Source: Eggerthellaceae bacterium (lineage in GTDB: Bacteria > Actinomycetota > Coriobacteriia > Coriobacteriales > Eggerthellaceae). From it: a stretch of 37,301 bases of DNA. How positions within the stretch are numbered: the first letter of the stretch is position 1; every line of letters starts with the position of its first letter. Shown in pieces: positions 1 through 6,042 of the stretch. A model generated the notes under the pieces. That model saw nothing but the letters and a program-made list of their open reading frames with translations. It made no database searches and had not been told where the DNA came from. The position numbers and the translations under genes were made by a program. Where the stretch lies: positions 1 to 37,301 of the forward strand of contig JAFSHA010000131.1 of NCBI GenBank assembly GCA_017440565.1, in the 5' to 3' direction.

Positions 1-1
1 G

Positions 2-442
2 CGCGTCGCCATTGCCCGCGCGCTCGCTAACGATCCCAAGATCATGCTGTGCGATGAGGCCACGAGCGCGCTTGACACGCGTACGACGGTCTCCATCCTG
101 AACCTTCTGAAGGAAATCAACGAGAAGCTTGGTGTGACCATGGTGGTCATCACGCACTCGCTTGCCGTGGCTCAGAAAATCTGCAATCGCGTCGCCGTTA
201 TCGATTTCGGCGAGGTGGTGGAAGAGGGCTCAACCGCCGAGGTGTTCGGCAACCCGCAAAGCCCCGTGACACGCGAGCTCATCGAGAACGATAGCTTCAC
301 CTCCTCGGTTTCGGCTTCCGCTACCGCTTCGGACAAGGTTCCCGGCCCTGCTGCCGGCGTGGGCGCGTTTGCCATGGCTGCGGCTGGTATGCCGCCTGTC
401 ATCGTCGGTTCGGTTGTCGACGCAACGAAGAAGGTGAAGTAA
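2..442 (+). CDS. metN: Methionine ABC transporter ATP-binding protein MetN, 3' part only
   Basis: The reading frame enters from the left edge, so only the last 146 residues are visible. MetN hydrolyses ATP on the cytoplasmic face to drive methionine import with MetI and MetQ. The end of the signature helix (RVAIARAL), Walker B with catalytic Glu ([12 protein letters not shown]) and the H-loop His (VITHS) are present. Assignment rests on these motifs and on metI starting directly after the stop (taaATG). Characterised MetN proteins carry a C-terminal NIL domain of about 80 residues that senses methionine. Here the ABC domain ends at about RELIEN and is followed by some 45 Ser/Ala/Gly-rich residues with no NIL-like sequence. 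Confidence 0.9.
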   Translation, partial: RVAIARALANDPKIMLCDEATSALDTRTTVSILNLLKEINEKLGVTMVVITHSLAVAQKICNRVAVIDFGEVVEEGSTAEVFGNPQSPVTRELIENDSFTSSVSASATASDKVPGPAAGVGAFAMAAAGMPPVIVGSVVDATKKVK

Positions 443-1117
443 ATGGAGTTTCTTACCGCATTCTTCGAGCAGTACGGTGCCCTCCTGCTTGACGGCACCA
501 TTGACACGTTGGTCATGACCATCGTGGCCACGTTCTTCGCCTACGTGCTTGGCGTGCCCATTGGCGTGCTTCTGGTTGTTACCGGGCCCAATGGCCTTCG
601 TCCGCACAAGGTCCTCAACACCGTGTTGGGCTGGATCGTCAACATCGGCCGCTCCATCCCGTTCATCATCTTGCTGGTGGCCATCATTCCGTTCACGAGG
701 TTTATCGTGGGCACGTCGCTTGGCGTGCCGGGCGCTATCGTGCCTTTGGTGGTTACCGCCGCGCCGTTTGTGGGACGTATGGTCGAGCAGTCGCTTGAGG
801 AAGTGGACGGCGGTTTGGTTGAGGCGGCGCAGAGTTTCGGCGCGAGCACGTGGCAGATCGTGCTGAAGGTGTATTTGCGCGAGAGCCTGCCGAGCCTTAT
901 CCGCGGCGTCTCCATCACGTTCATCACGCTGTTTGGCTATTCCGCCATGGCGGGCACGGTCGGCGCGGGCGGCTTGGGCGATATCGCCATCCGCTACGGT
1001 TACCAGCGCTACCAGACTGACGTCATGCTGGCGGCGGTTATCCTGTGCGTCGTGCTGGTGCAGGCGTTCCAGACTGCCGGCGACGTGCTGGCGCGCAAGA
1101 TCGACAAGCGTCGCTAG
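443..1117 (+). CDS. metI: Methionine ABC transporter permease MetI
   Basis: This 224-residue inner membrane permease forms the methionine channel and couples to MetN. The length matches the family (about 217). Hydrophobic segments fall near residues 20-42, 55-78, 85-110, 150-170 and 190-212. The binding-protein-dependent transport signature (EAAQSFGAS, then a conserved Gly and YLRESLPSLIRG) sits near residues 132-155 and docks on the ATPase. The ATG follows the metN TAA without a gap, so translation is probably coupled. A hairpin terminator lies about 75 bases downstream, so metQ is probably made mainly from its own promoter. Confidence 0.93.
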   Translation: MEFLTAFFEQYGALLLDGTIDTLVMTIVATFFAYVLGVPIGVLLVVTGPNGLRPHKVLNTVLGWIVNIGRSIPFIILLVAIIPFTRFIVGTSLGVPGAIVPLVVTAAPFVGRMVEQSLEEVDGGLVEAAQSFGASTWQIVLKVYLRESLPSLIRGVSITFITLFGYSAMAGTVGAGGLGDIAIRYGYQRYQTDVMLAAVILCVVLVQAFQTAGDVLARKIDKRR

Positions 1118-1193
1118 GAAGTGGCGGCGACGGCGCTGTCCGCCTATCTTCCCCGCAGCGAACGGCGCGTTCTTTCGGGTGAATAGCCTTGGC

Positions 1194-1229
1194 AAGGAGA
1201 CCTACCTTTGGGTTGGTCTCCTTCTTTTT
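1194..1229 (+). terminator. Rho-independent terminator after metI
   Basis: Nine-base-pair stem AAGGAGACC (1194-1202) / GGTCTCCTT (1215-1223), a short inner ACC/GGT stem, then a T-rich tract CTTTTT (1224-1229). It separates metNI from metQ. Confidence 0.85.
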
Positions 1230-1302
1230 CGGGGTAAAAGCCCAGTTCAAGCTATGGTATATAAATAACAGATAGCTGAGTATGCTATTTTGCCTATTTA
1301 CG

Positions 1303-1330
1303 TTGACGAATTGCAGTGGAATACTATGCG
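1303..1330 (+). promoter_or_regulatory. Possible metQ promoter
   Basis: TTGACG (1303-1308), a 16-base spacer and TATGCG (1325-1330). The -35 is good and the -10 mediocre. The site lies in an AT-rich stretch between the metI terminator and metQ, where a promoter is expected. The rest of the 1118-1433 gap holds no gene. Confidence 0.35.
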
Positions 1331-1358
1331 GCGTCCGAAAATCGGGCGTGCCGTGAGG

Positions 1359-1415
1359 ATCTTCGCCTCGCAGGCGAAGATGGCAAGAGGCTTTTCCTCC
1401 CGTAGGGGAGAAAGC
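1359..1415 (+). promoter_or_regulatory. Tandem hairpins in the metQ 5' leader
   Basis: A perfect 10-bp stem with a 3-base loop (ATCTTCGCCT 1359-1368, loop CGC, AGGCGAAGAT 1372-1381) is followed at once by an imperfect hairpin (about 1391-1413, CTTTTCCTCCC / GGGGAGAAAG). The first stem lacks a long U-tract, so it is not a classic terminator. It could stabilise or attenuate metQ mRNA. No SAM riboswitch core was recognised. Confidence 0.5.
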
Positions 1416-1433
1416 AGATAGAAGGGAAAGAAC

Positions 1434-2294
1434 ATGAAGAAATCCATCAAGTCCATTTTGGCTGCCGGCATTGCGACGGCCGCCGTCGTGGCGCTGGTCG
1501 GTTGCGGCGGTGGCGGCGAGGCCGCCGGTGCTAAGGTTGCCGTTCCGTCCGACCCCACCAACGAGGGTCGCGCGCTGCTGCTTCTGCAGGATCAGGGCCT
1601 TATTAGCCTTAACGAGGACGCTGGTCTGACCGCCACCGTCAACGACATCATCGACAACCCCAACAACCTCGAGATCATCGAGATGGAGGCTGCGGCCATT
1701 CCGTCCGCCATCGCTGACGTTGACTTCGCCATCATCAACGGCAACTATGCTATCGGTGCTGGCATCGACACCGCCACCGCCCTTGCCAACGAGGATCCGG
1801 CTGGCGACGCTGCCCAGATTTACGCGAACATCATCGCCGTCGCCGAAGGCGAGGAGGCCACTCCGAAGACCCAGGCTCTCGTGAATGCGCTTTGCACGCA
1901 GGAAGTTGCCGATTACATCGCCGCCACCTATAACGGTGCCGTCGTTGCCGCCTTCTCCACCTCCGGCGACATTCCGGCCGCTGCTGGCGAGGACACCACC
2001 ATCAAGGTGGGCGCCTCCCCGGCCCCGCATGCCGAGATTCTCGCACTCGTGGCTGACGACCTGGCTGCCGCCGGTTGGACGCTTGAGGTTGTCGAGTTCT
2101 CCGACTACATCCAGCCCAACGTTGCCCTGACCGAGGGCGAACTGGATGCCAACTACTTCCAGCACATCTCCTACCTCGACGACTACAACGCCGAGAACGG
2201 CACCACCATTGCCAGTGCCGCGCTCATCCACTTCGAGCCCCTGGGCCTCTATCCTGGCAAGACCGCCACGCTTGAGGGCCTGACCACGCTGTAG
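1434..2294 (+). CDS. metQ: Methionine-binding lipoprotein MetQ, circularly permuted
   Basis: A 286-residue NlpA/MetQ-family lipoprotein, expected to sit on the outer membrane face and deliver methionine to MetNI. Residues 1-20 form a signal peptide with lipobox LVGC, lipidated Cys24. All family landmarks are present but in reversed block order. Residues 34-174 (SDPTNEGRALLLL, DNPNNLEI, FAIINGNYA, NGAVVAAF) are what is normally the C-terminal half. Residues 189-286 (IKVGASPAPHAEIL, FSDYIQPNVAL, GELDANYFQH, FEPLGLYPGKT) are normally the N-terminal half. Residues 175-188 act as a linker. The old ends are joined and the new ends lie where canonical proteins run from the SLDEL region into VAVPNDPTN. 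There is no frameshift or leftover copy. RBS GAAGGGA precedes the ATG. Confidence 0.93.
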   Translation: MKKSIKSILAAGIATAAVVALVGCGGGGEAAGAKVAVPSDPTNEGRALLLLQDQGLISLNEDAGLTATVNDIIDNPNNLEIIEMEAAAIPSAIADVDFAIINGNYAIGAGIDTATALANEDPAGDAAQIYANIIAVAEGEEATPKTQALVNALCTQEVADYIAATYNGAVVAAFSTSGDIPAAAGEDTTIKVGASPAPHAEILALVADDLAAAGWTLEVVEFSDYIQPNVALTEGELDANYFQHISYLDDYNAENGTTIASAALIHFEPLGLYPGKTATLEGLTTL

Positions 2295-2317
2295 GCTTTC
2301 GCCTGATAGGTCAAATC

Positions 2318-2350
2318 AAGGGGTCCGCCGATTTTCGGCGGGCCCCTTTT
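2318..2350 (+). terminator. Rho-independent terminator after metQ
   Basis: AAGGGGTCCGCCG (2318-2330), 5-base loop, CGGCGGGCCCC (2336-2346) with one T-G wobble, then TTTT. It starts 24 bases after the metQ stop. Confidence 0.92.
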
Positions 2351-2390
2351 GCGTGCGAGGCCGAAAAAACACCTCCGCAGGCAGGCCTTC

Positions 2391-2583
2391 TGTGCGAAAC
2401 TTCGACTTGTGCAGGCTTTAAGGGCGCAAAATGCCAGTTTTGATTTGCGTTGCGGATGTTATATTATCTGAGAATAATTCTGACCTCGTGATATAGTGGG
2501 CAGGGTTTTTTCGAAGCAGACGCGTGGACGCGGTTGGGCGCCGTTGGGCGCGAAAAATCCTGCACAAGTCGAAGTTTCGCACA
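2391..2583. repeat. Perfect 25-bp inverted repeats flanking a 143-bp promoter segment
   Basis: Arm 1 (2391-2415) begins TGTGCGAAACTTCG and arm 2 (2559-2583) is its exact reverse complement. The 143 bp between them hold no gene but contain a promoter-like pair reading towards the NTPase gene. Arm 2 ends 38 bases before the chosen start codon. The arrangement resembles an invertible promoter. No target-site duplication was seen outside the arms, and no recombinase gene is in the window. Confidence 0.9.
2440..2467 (+). promoter_or_regulatory. Candidate promoter inside the inverted-repeat segment
   Basis: TTGATT (2440-2445), 16-base spacer, TATTAT (2462-2467), in an AT-rich pocket of otherwise GC-rich DNA. 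In the present orientation it reads towards the NTPase gene at 2622. Confidence 0.5.
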
Positions 2584-2621
2584 TGCAACCGGCTTTAGAC
2601 GCGCTGAAGGGGGCTGTTTTC

Positions 2622-3212
2622 ATGCTGTTCGTGCTTACCGGTGATGTTCAGACGGGCAAGACCCGCTGGCTTCAGGCGCTGTTGGACGAATTGCGCGAGG
2701 GAGGCGTGGCCGTGAGCGGCGTTTTGGCGCCTGGCGTGTGGCGGGAGCTTCCTGAGGGTGGCTTCGAGAAGCTGGGCATCGACAACGTGCTGCTGCCCCA
2801 AGGCGAGCGCCTGGCGTTTGCACGCCGTCGTGATTTGGCGTTGGCAGAAGGGGCCTTCGTGGCTGAAAGCCAAAGCGCGCAGGCCAATTTGAAGTGGGAG
2901 ATGCCCGAGGGCGCGCTCGAGCGTGTGAACGCCCATTTGGCGAGCTTGGCGCACGTGCAGCCCGATGGGCGCCCGTCGCTTTTGGTCATCGACGAGGTGG
3001 GGCGTTTGGAGCTTTTGCGCAACGGCGGGCTTGTCGAGGCGCTGCGCCTTCTTGATGGGGGTCCTTGCGAGGCATACCGCCATGTTTTGGTCATCGTGCG
3101 CGAGGCCTTGCTCGAGGCGGCGCGGGAACGCTTCGAGCCGGTATGGGGTCCGCTGGTCGTTATCGGAGCCGATGACGCTGGTCGGGCCGCCGTTTTGAAT
3201 GCGTTTGCGTAG
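2622..3212 (+). CDS. THEP1-like P-loop nucleoside triphosphatase
   Basis: This 196-residue protein resembles the NTPase_1/THEP1 family of small P-loop nucleoside-triphosphatases, whose biological role is poorly known. Walker A is GDVQTGKT at residues 7-14, right at the N-terminus. Walker B is LLVIDEVGRLEL near residues 124-135. The end carries a VIGADDAGRAAV segment. The ATG at 2622 was chosen because GAAGGGGG lies just upstream and the family starts a few residues before the P-loop. The frame is open further upstream through the inverted repeat (ATG at 2583), but that would add non-conserved residues. It stands alone between two terminated units. The substrate cannot be deduced. Confidence 0.75.
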   Translation: MLFVLTGDVQTGKTRWLQALLDELREGGVAVSGVLAPGVWRELPEGGFEKLGIDNVLLPQGERLAFARRRDLALAEGAFVAESQSAQANLKWEMPEGALERVNAHLASLAHVQPDGRPSLLVIDEVGRLELLRNGGLVEALRLLDGGPCEAYRHVLVIVREALLEAARERFEPVWGPLVVIGADDAGRAAVLNAFA

Positions 3213-3349
3213 AACCGAGTTTTTCTGCCGTAAAATGCCGCTGGTGCTGGGGGCTCATTTTGCCGGGCGTTTTCCAAGTCGGACTATCCGCTGTCCGTTA
3301 TGCCTTCGCGTTTCCCCGACGCTTGGCCGCACTCGTTTCCCTGTTCTTT

Positions 3350-3355
3350 TATACT
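3350..3355 (+). promoter_or_regulatory. Possible thyX -10 element
   Basis: TATACT lies 32 bases before the thyX start in a T-rich stretch. No convincing -35 is visible at 16-18 bases. The rest of the 3213-3387 gap shows nothing identifiable. Confidence 0.4.
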
Positions 3356-3387
3356 TGCGAAAGTTGATGAACAAGCGAGGAGGTCCC

Positions 3388-4068
3388 ATGAACGTTGAGC
3401 TGCTGTACCATACGCCCGATCCCGAGCGAGCCATCGCCACGGCTGCGCGCTTGTGCTATGCGCCCGTCGGTGCCTCCGAGCTCATGGAAACCATGCCTGT
3501 CGAGCGCATGGCAAGCGTCCTTTCCACCATCATGAAGGGCGGACACTTCTCGACGCTCGAGCATGCCAGCTACACCTTTGCCATTGACGGCGTCTCGCGT
3601 GCGCTCACGCATCAGCTGGTGCGCCATCGTCTTGCCAGCTTCAACCAGCAAAGCCAGCGCTACGTCAAGTTCAAGAACGGTATCGAGGTGGTGAAGCCGC
3701 ATACGATTGCCGAAAACGCCGAGGCTGAGGCCGTGTTCGACGAGGCCATCAAGCAGGCCGAGGAAGCTTACGCGAAGCTGCTTGCCCTGGACATTCCCGC
3801 CGAAGACGCGCGCTACTTGCTCCCGAACGCGGCCGAGACGAAGATCGTCGTGACCATGAACGCTCGTGAGCTGCTCCATTTCTTCGACGTGCGCTGCTGC
3901 AATCGCGCTCAGTGGGAGATTCGCGAGTTGGCTCATAGGATGCTCGAGCTCGTGCGCCCCACCGCGCCCTACGTGTTCGCCGACGCCGGCGCCCCTTGCG
4001 TGCGCACCTCGTGCCCCGAGGGTAAGATGACGTGCGGCAACCCCTTCCCGAAGGTGGTTCGCGACTAG
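3388..4068 (+). CDS. thyX: Flavin-dependent thymidylate synthase ThyX
   Basis: ThyX makes dTMP from dUMP using FAD, NADPH and methylene-tetrahydrofolate. The 226-residue length fits the family. The ThyX signature RHRLASFNQQSQRY (RHRxxSxNxxSxRY) lies near residues 78-91, after the substrate-binding segment GHFSTLEHASYTFAI. A second conserved part, RELLHFFDVRCCNRAQWEIR, lies near residues 161-180. The ATG at 3388 follows a strong GAGGAGG and matches the family N-terminus; the open frame upstream is non-conserved. It is monocistronic with its own terminator. It fits thematically with tmk, the next enzyme in dTTP synthesis, found 8 kb away. Confidence 0.96.
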   Translation: MNVELLYHTPDPERAIATAARLCYAPVGASELMETMPVERMASVLSTIMKGGHFSTLEHASYTFAIDGVSRALTHQLVRHRLASFNQQSQRYVKFKNGIEVVKPHTIAENAEAEAVFDEAIKQAEEAYAKLLALDIPAEDARYLLPNAAETKIVVTMNARELLHFFDVRCCNRAQWEIRELAHRMLELVRPTAPYVFADAGAPCVRTSCPEGKMTCGNPFPKVVRD

Positions 4069-4132
4069 CTCGCGCTTCTCGGGCGGCCCTTCTTTCGCTT
4101 TCGGGCGCCCTTGATCTCGCTCGACCGATTTG

Positions 4133-4168
4133 ACGCCCGTCCCATGTTTGGGGCGGGCGTGTGTTTTA
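4133..4168 (+). terminator. Rho-independent terminator after thyX
   Basis: ACGCCCGTCCC (4133-4143) pairs with GGGGCGGGCGT (4150-4160) with one wobble, followed by GTGTTTTA. Confidence 0.85.
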
Positions 4169-4302
4169 GGGGGTCTTTTCAAATGCCGCTGGCGTTTGGG
4201 GGTCTCATGCGGCAAACTATCGAAGGTTAAACGATGACGATGCCGTCGTCGGGCGCCCCAAGTTGAATGCGCCTGGCGACGAGTTTGAAAGGGATAGATA
4301 AC

Positions 4303-5553
4303 GTGGCTTCCGACAAGAAGAAGAGCGAATCGGCGCGCGCTTTTGCCGAAGACGGCGCCTGCAAGACGCATGTGGGCGGTCAAGCGCTTATCGAGGGCGT
4401 CATGATGCGCGGTCGTTACAACTGGGCGGTTGCCGTGCGTGAGCCTGCGGGCGGGATTTACCTCGAGGAGCATGACCTCGCATCCGGCAAGGACAAGAAC
4501 GGTTGGCTGTATTGGCCCTTCGTGCGCGGTTGCCGTGCGTTCGTCGAGTCGCTCATGCTGGGCTTCCAGGCGCTCGAGATAGCGGCGCTGCATGCATTTG
4601 GCGAAGAGGACGAAGAGGAAAAGCCCGCCGATCGAAACGAGCTCGTGGCCGAGAGGGAGGGCGCGCGAGCCGTGGAGGGCGAAGCTGCGAGCTCTGCGTT
4701 TTCTTGGAAAGAGGACTTCGGCCGTCCCGATACCATGATTGACGCGCTTGGCGCGCAGAGGACGCTCGAGGTGGTAACCGAACCCGCCCCCGATCAGGTT
4801 GTTCAGGCAGCCAAGCCTAAGGAAGAGGAAGAGGCCGAGTTCGGGCATCGCGAGATGGTGTTCTCCATGGTTTTGGGCCTTGTCCTCGGCGTCGTTTTGT
4901 TCGTGGTAGCGCCGGCGGTGCTTACCAACCTTATCGTGGGTGAGTACGACGAGAACACGCTGGCTTGGAACATCGTCGATGGCGTTATCCGCGTAGGCGT
5001 GTTCGTGTTCTACATCTGGATTATCGGGCGCATGGAGGAGATCAAGCGCATGTTCTCCTATCACGGCGCCGAGCACAAGACCATCCACTGCTTCGAGCAC
5101 GGCTTGCCGCTGACGGTTGAGAACGCGCGCTCGTTCCCGCGCCTGCACGTGCGTTGCGGCACGGCGTTTCTCATCATGGTCATGCTTATCGCCATCTTGG
5201 TTTACACGCTCGTGCCGCTTGACCGTTTGATCTTGGCGCTTGGCGTGCCCGACGGTGCTGTGAAGCTCATTTTGGTCATGTTGGTACGCATTGCGCTCAT
5301 GCCTGTCATCGCTGGCATATCCTACGAGATCACGGTGAAGTGGGCGGGAAGCCATCCCGATAATCCGCTGGTGAAGGTTGTTTTGTGGCCGGGCATGCAG
5401 ATGCAGCGCCTCACCACCAAAGAGCCCGATGACGGTATGATCGAATGCGCGATCGCGTCTATGGAAGCGGTGCTTGCGCGCGAGGATGCCGAGGCCGCCA
5501 AGGCGCAGGCCCTTTCTCAGGCGTCCGAAGCGAAGGCGTCTGCGGCTGCTTAG
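4303..5553 (+). CDS. DUF1385 (YqhQ-like) membrane protein
   Basis: A 416-residue protein of the DUF1385 family (B. subtilis YqhQ), often labelled a metal-dependent enzyme without a known reaction. The hallmark GGQALIEGVMMRGR is near residues 26-39. A His-rich motif YHGAEHKTIHCFEHG sits in the middle, followed by a conserved C-terminal part (WPGMQMQRLTT). Four or more membrane segments flank the His motif. Residues of roughly 105-185 are an acidic, low-complexity insertion, and the last 30 are Ala-rich. The GTG at 4303 has AAGGGA nine bases upstream; an in-frame ATG at 4267 without a clear RBS is the alternative. Function remains unknown. Confidence 0.85.
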   Translation: MASDKKKSESARAFAEDGACKTHVGGQALIEGVMMRGRYNWAVAVREPAGGIYLEEHDLASGKDKNGWLYWPFVRGCRAFVESLMLGFQALEIAALHAFGEEDEEEKPADRNELVAEREGARAVEGEAASSAFSWKEDFGRPDTMIDALGAQRTLEVVTEPAPDQVVQAAKPKEEEEAEFGHREMVFSMVLGLVLGVVLFVVAPAVLTNLIVGEYDENTLAWNIVDGVIRVGVFVFYIWIIGRMEEIKRMFSYHGAEHKTIHCFEHGLPLTVENARSFPRLHVRCGTAFLIMVMLIAILVYTLVPLDRLILALGVPDGAVKLILVMLVRIALMPVIAGISYEITVKWAGSHPDNPLVKVVLWPGMQMQRLTTKEPDDGMIECAIASMEAVLAREDAEAAKAQALSQASEAKASAAA

Positions 5554-5576
5554 GACTTGGGCGCCTGGCTTTCTGT

Positions 5577-5712
5577 GGGGGCGGCTTGCGTTTGGTACCA
5601 GATCTTCCGCGGGGGCGGCTTGCGCCCAGCGTCAGACCTTTTGCGAAGACGCTTCGCGTCCGATGTTCGATCCTCCACGGAAACGGCTTGCGTCCGACAT
5701 CTGACCTTCCAA
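5577..5712. repeat. Four copies of a degenerate 34-bp tandem repeat
   Basis: The core GGGGGCGGCTTGCG recurs with exact 34-bp spacing at 5577, 5611, 5645 (GAAGACGCTTCGCG) and 5679 (GGAAACGGCTTGCG), each followed by a diverged tail ending near GATC/GACCTTCC. A weaker fifth unit may start near 5726. Because 34 is not a multiple of three, the repeat is unlikely to be coding. It occupies the start of the 489-bp gap between the YqhQ-like gene and topA. Confidence 0.75.
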
Positions 5713-5869
5713 TCGCTTGACAGGCGGACGGCTTCCGACCCTCCAAGAGGGCGGTTGGCGGACGGTTTTCCTGCGGCGAATCCGCAAGGTTGTCGCGTCG
5801 ATTACACGGTTTGCGATCGGTAGGATGAGGCACCCCTCGATTTTCCGCGCTTGCGCGGGCGTGTTCGTG

Positions 5870-5875
5870 TATCAT
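5870..5875 (+). promoter_or_regulatory. Possible -10 element upstream of topA leader
   Basis: TATCAT in a locally AT-richer stretch; no good -35 is evident. If used, the transcript would start near 5882 and carry a 160-base structured leader before topA. Confidence 0.35.
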
Positions 5876-5917
5876 TGCGCATTGCTGCCGTGCGTTAGGC
5901 GACGTGCAGCGAAAGCC

Positions 5918-6030
5918 AACCCCGCACACGTTAATAAACAAGTTGGGGTAACCGTGTGAAGGTAAGCCGTGGCCGGCCTTGCCTGAGGGTCGAAAACCTC
6001 AAGCTGTCTGGCGAAACGGCGTGAACGAAG
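5918..6030 (+). promoter_or_regulatory. Structured 5' leader of the topoisomerase gene
   Basis: The leader contains an H-type pseudoknot pattern: ACCCC (about 5920) pairs with GGGGT, while CACACG just after it pairs with CGTGTG (about 5953-5958), in interleaved order. It is followed by GGTAAGCC/GGCCTTGCC, by TGAGG/CCTCA, and by GCCGT/ACGGC enclosing the latter part. An AAGGAG ribosome site and the ATG at 6043 follow. It matches no riboswitch class I recognise, so this is only a candidate cis-regulatory RNA. Confidence 0.4.
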
Positions 6031-6042
6031 GAGAACGACGCG

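Noticed and set aside
1230-1433. SAM riboswitch before metQ
   Set aside because: Hairpins are present, but none of the conserved S-box core segments could be recognised.
1434-2294. MetQ order explained by a frameshift or two adjacent partial genes
   Set aside because: One uninterrupted frame with a single lipoprotein signal, one start and one stop, and a terminator directly after it. No leftover half genes flank it.
2391-2583. The 25-bp inverted repeats as ends of a MITE or insertion element
   Set aside because: No target-site duplication outside the arms and no second copy seen in the window. An invertible promoter or simple long repeat fits as well or better, but this is not settled.
3349-5355. 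A 668-codon minus-strand open frame across thyX and the YqhQ-like gene
   Set aside because: It is antisense to two clearly recognised genes, has His/Arg-rich unlikely composition and no ribosome site. GC-rich codon use leaves such frames open.
5577-5712. The 34-bp repeats as a CRISPR array
   Set aside because: The copies are degenerate and contiguous, with no unique spacers between conserved repeats and no cas genes.
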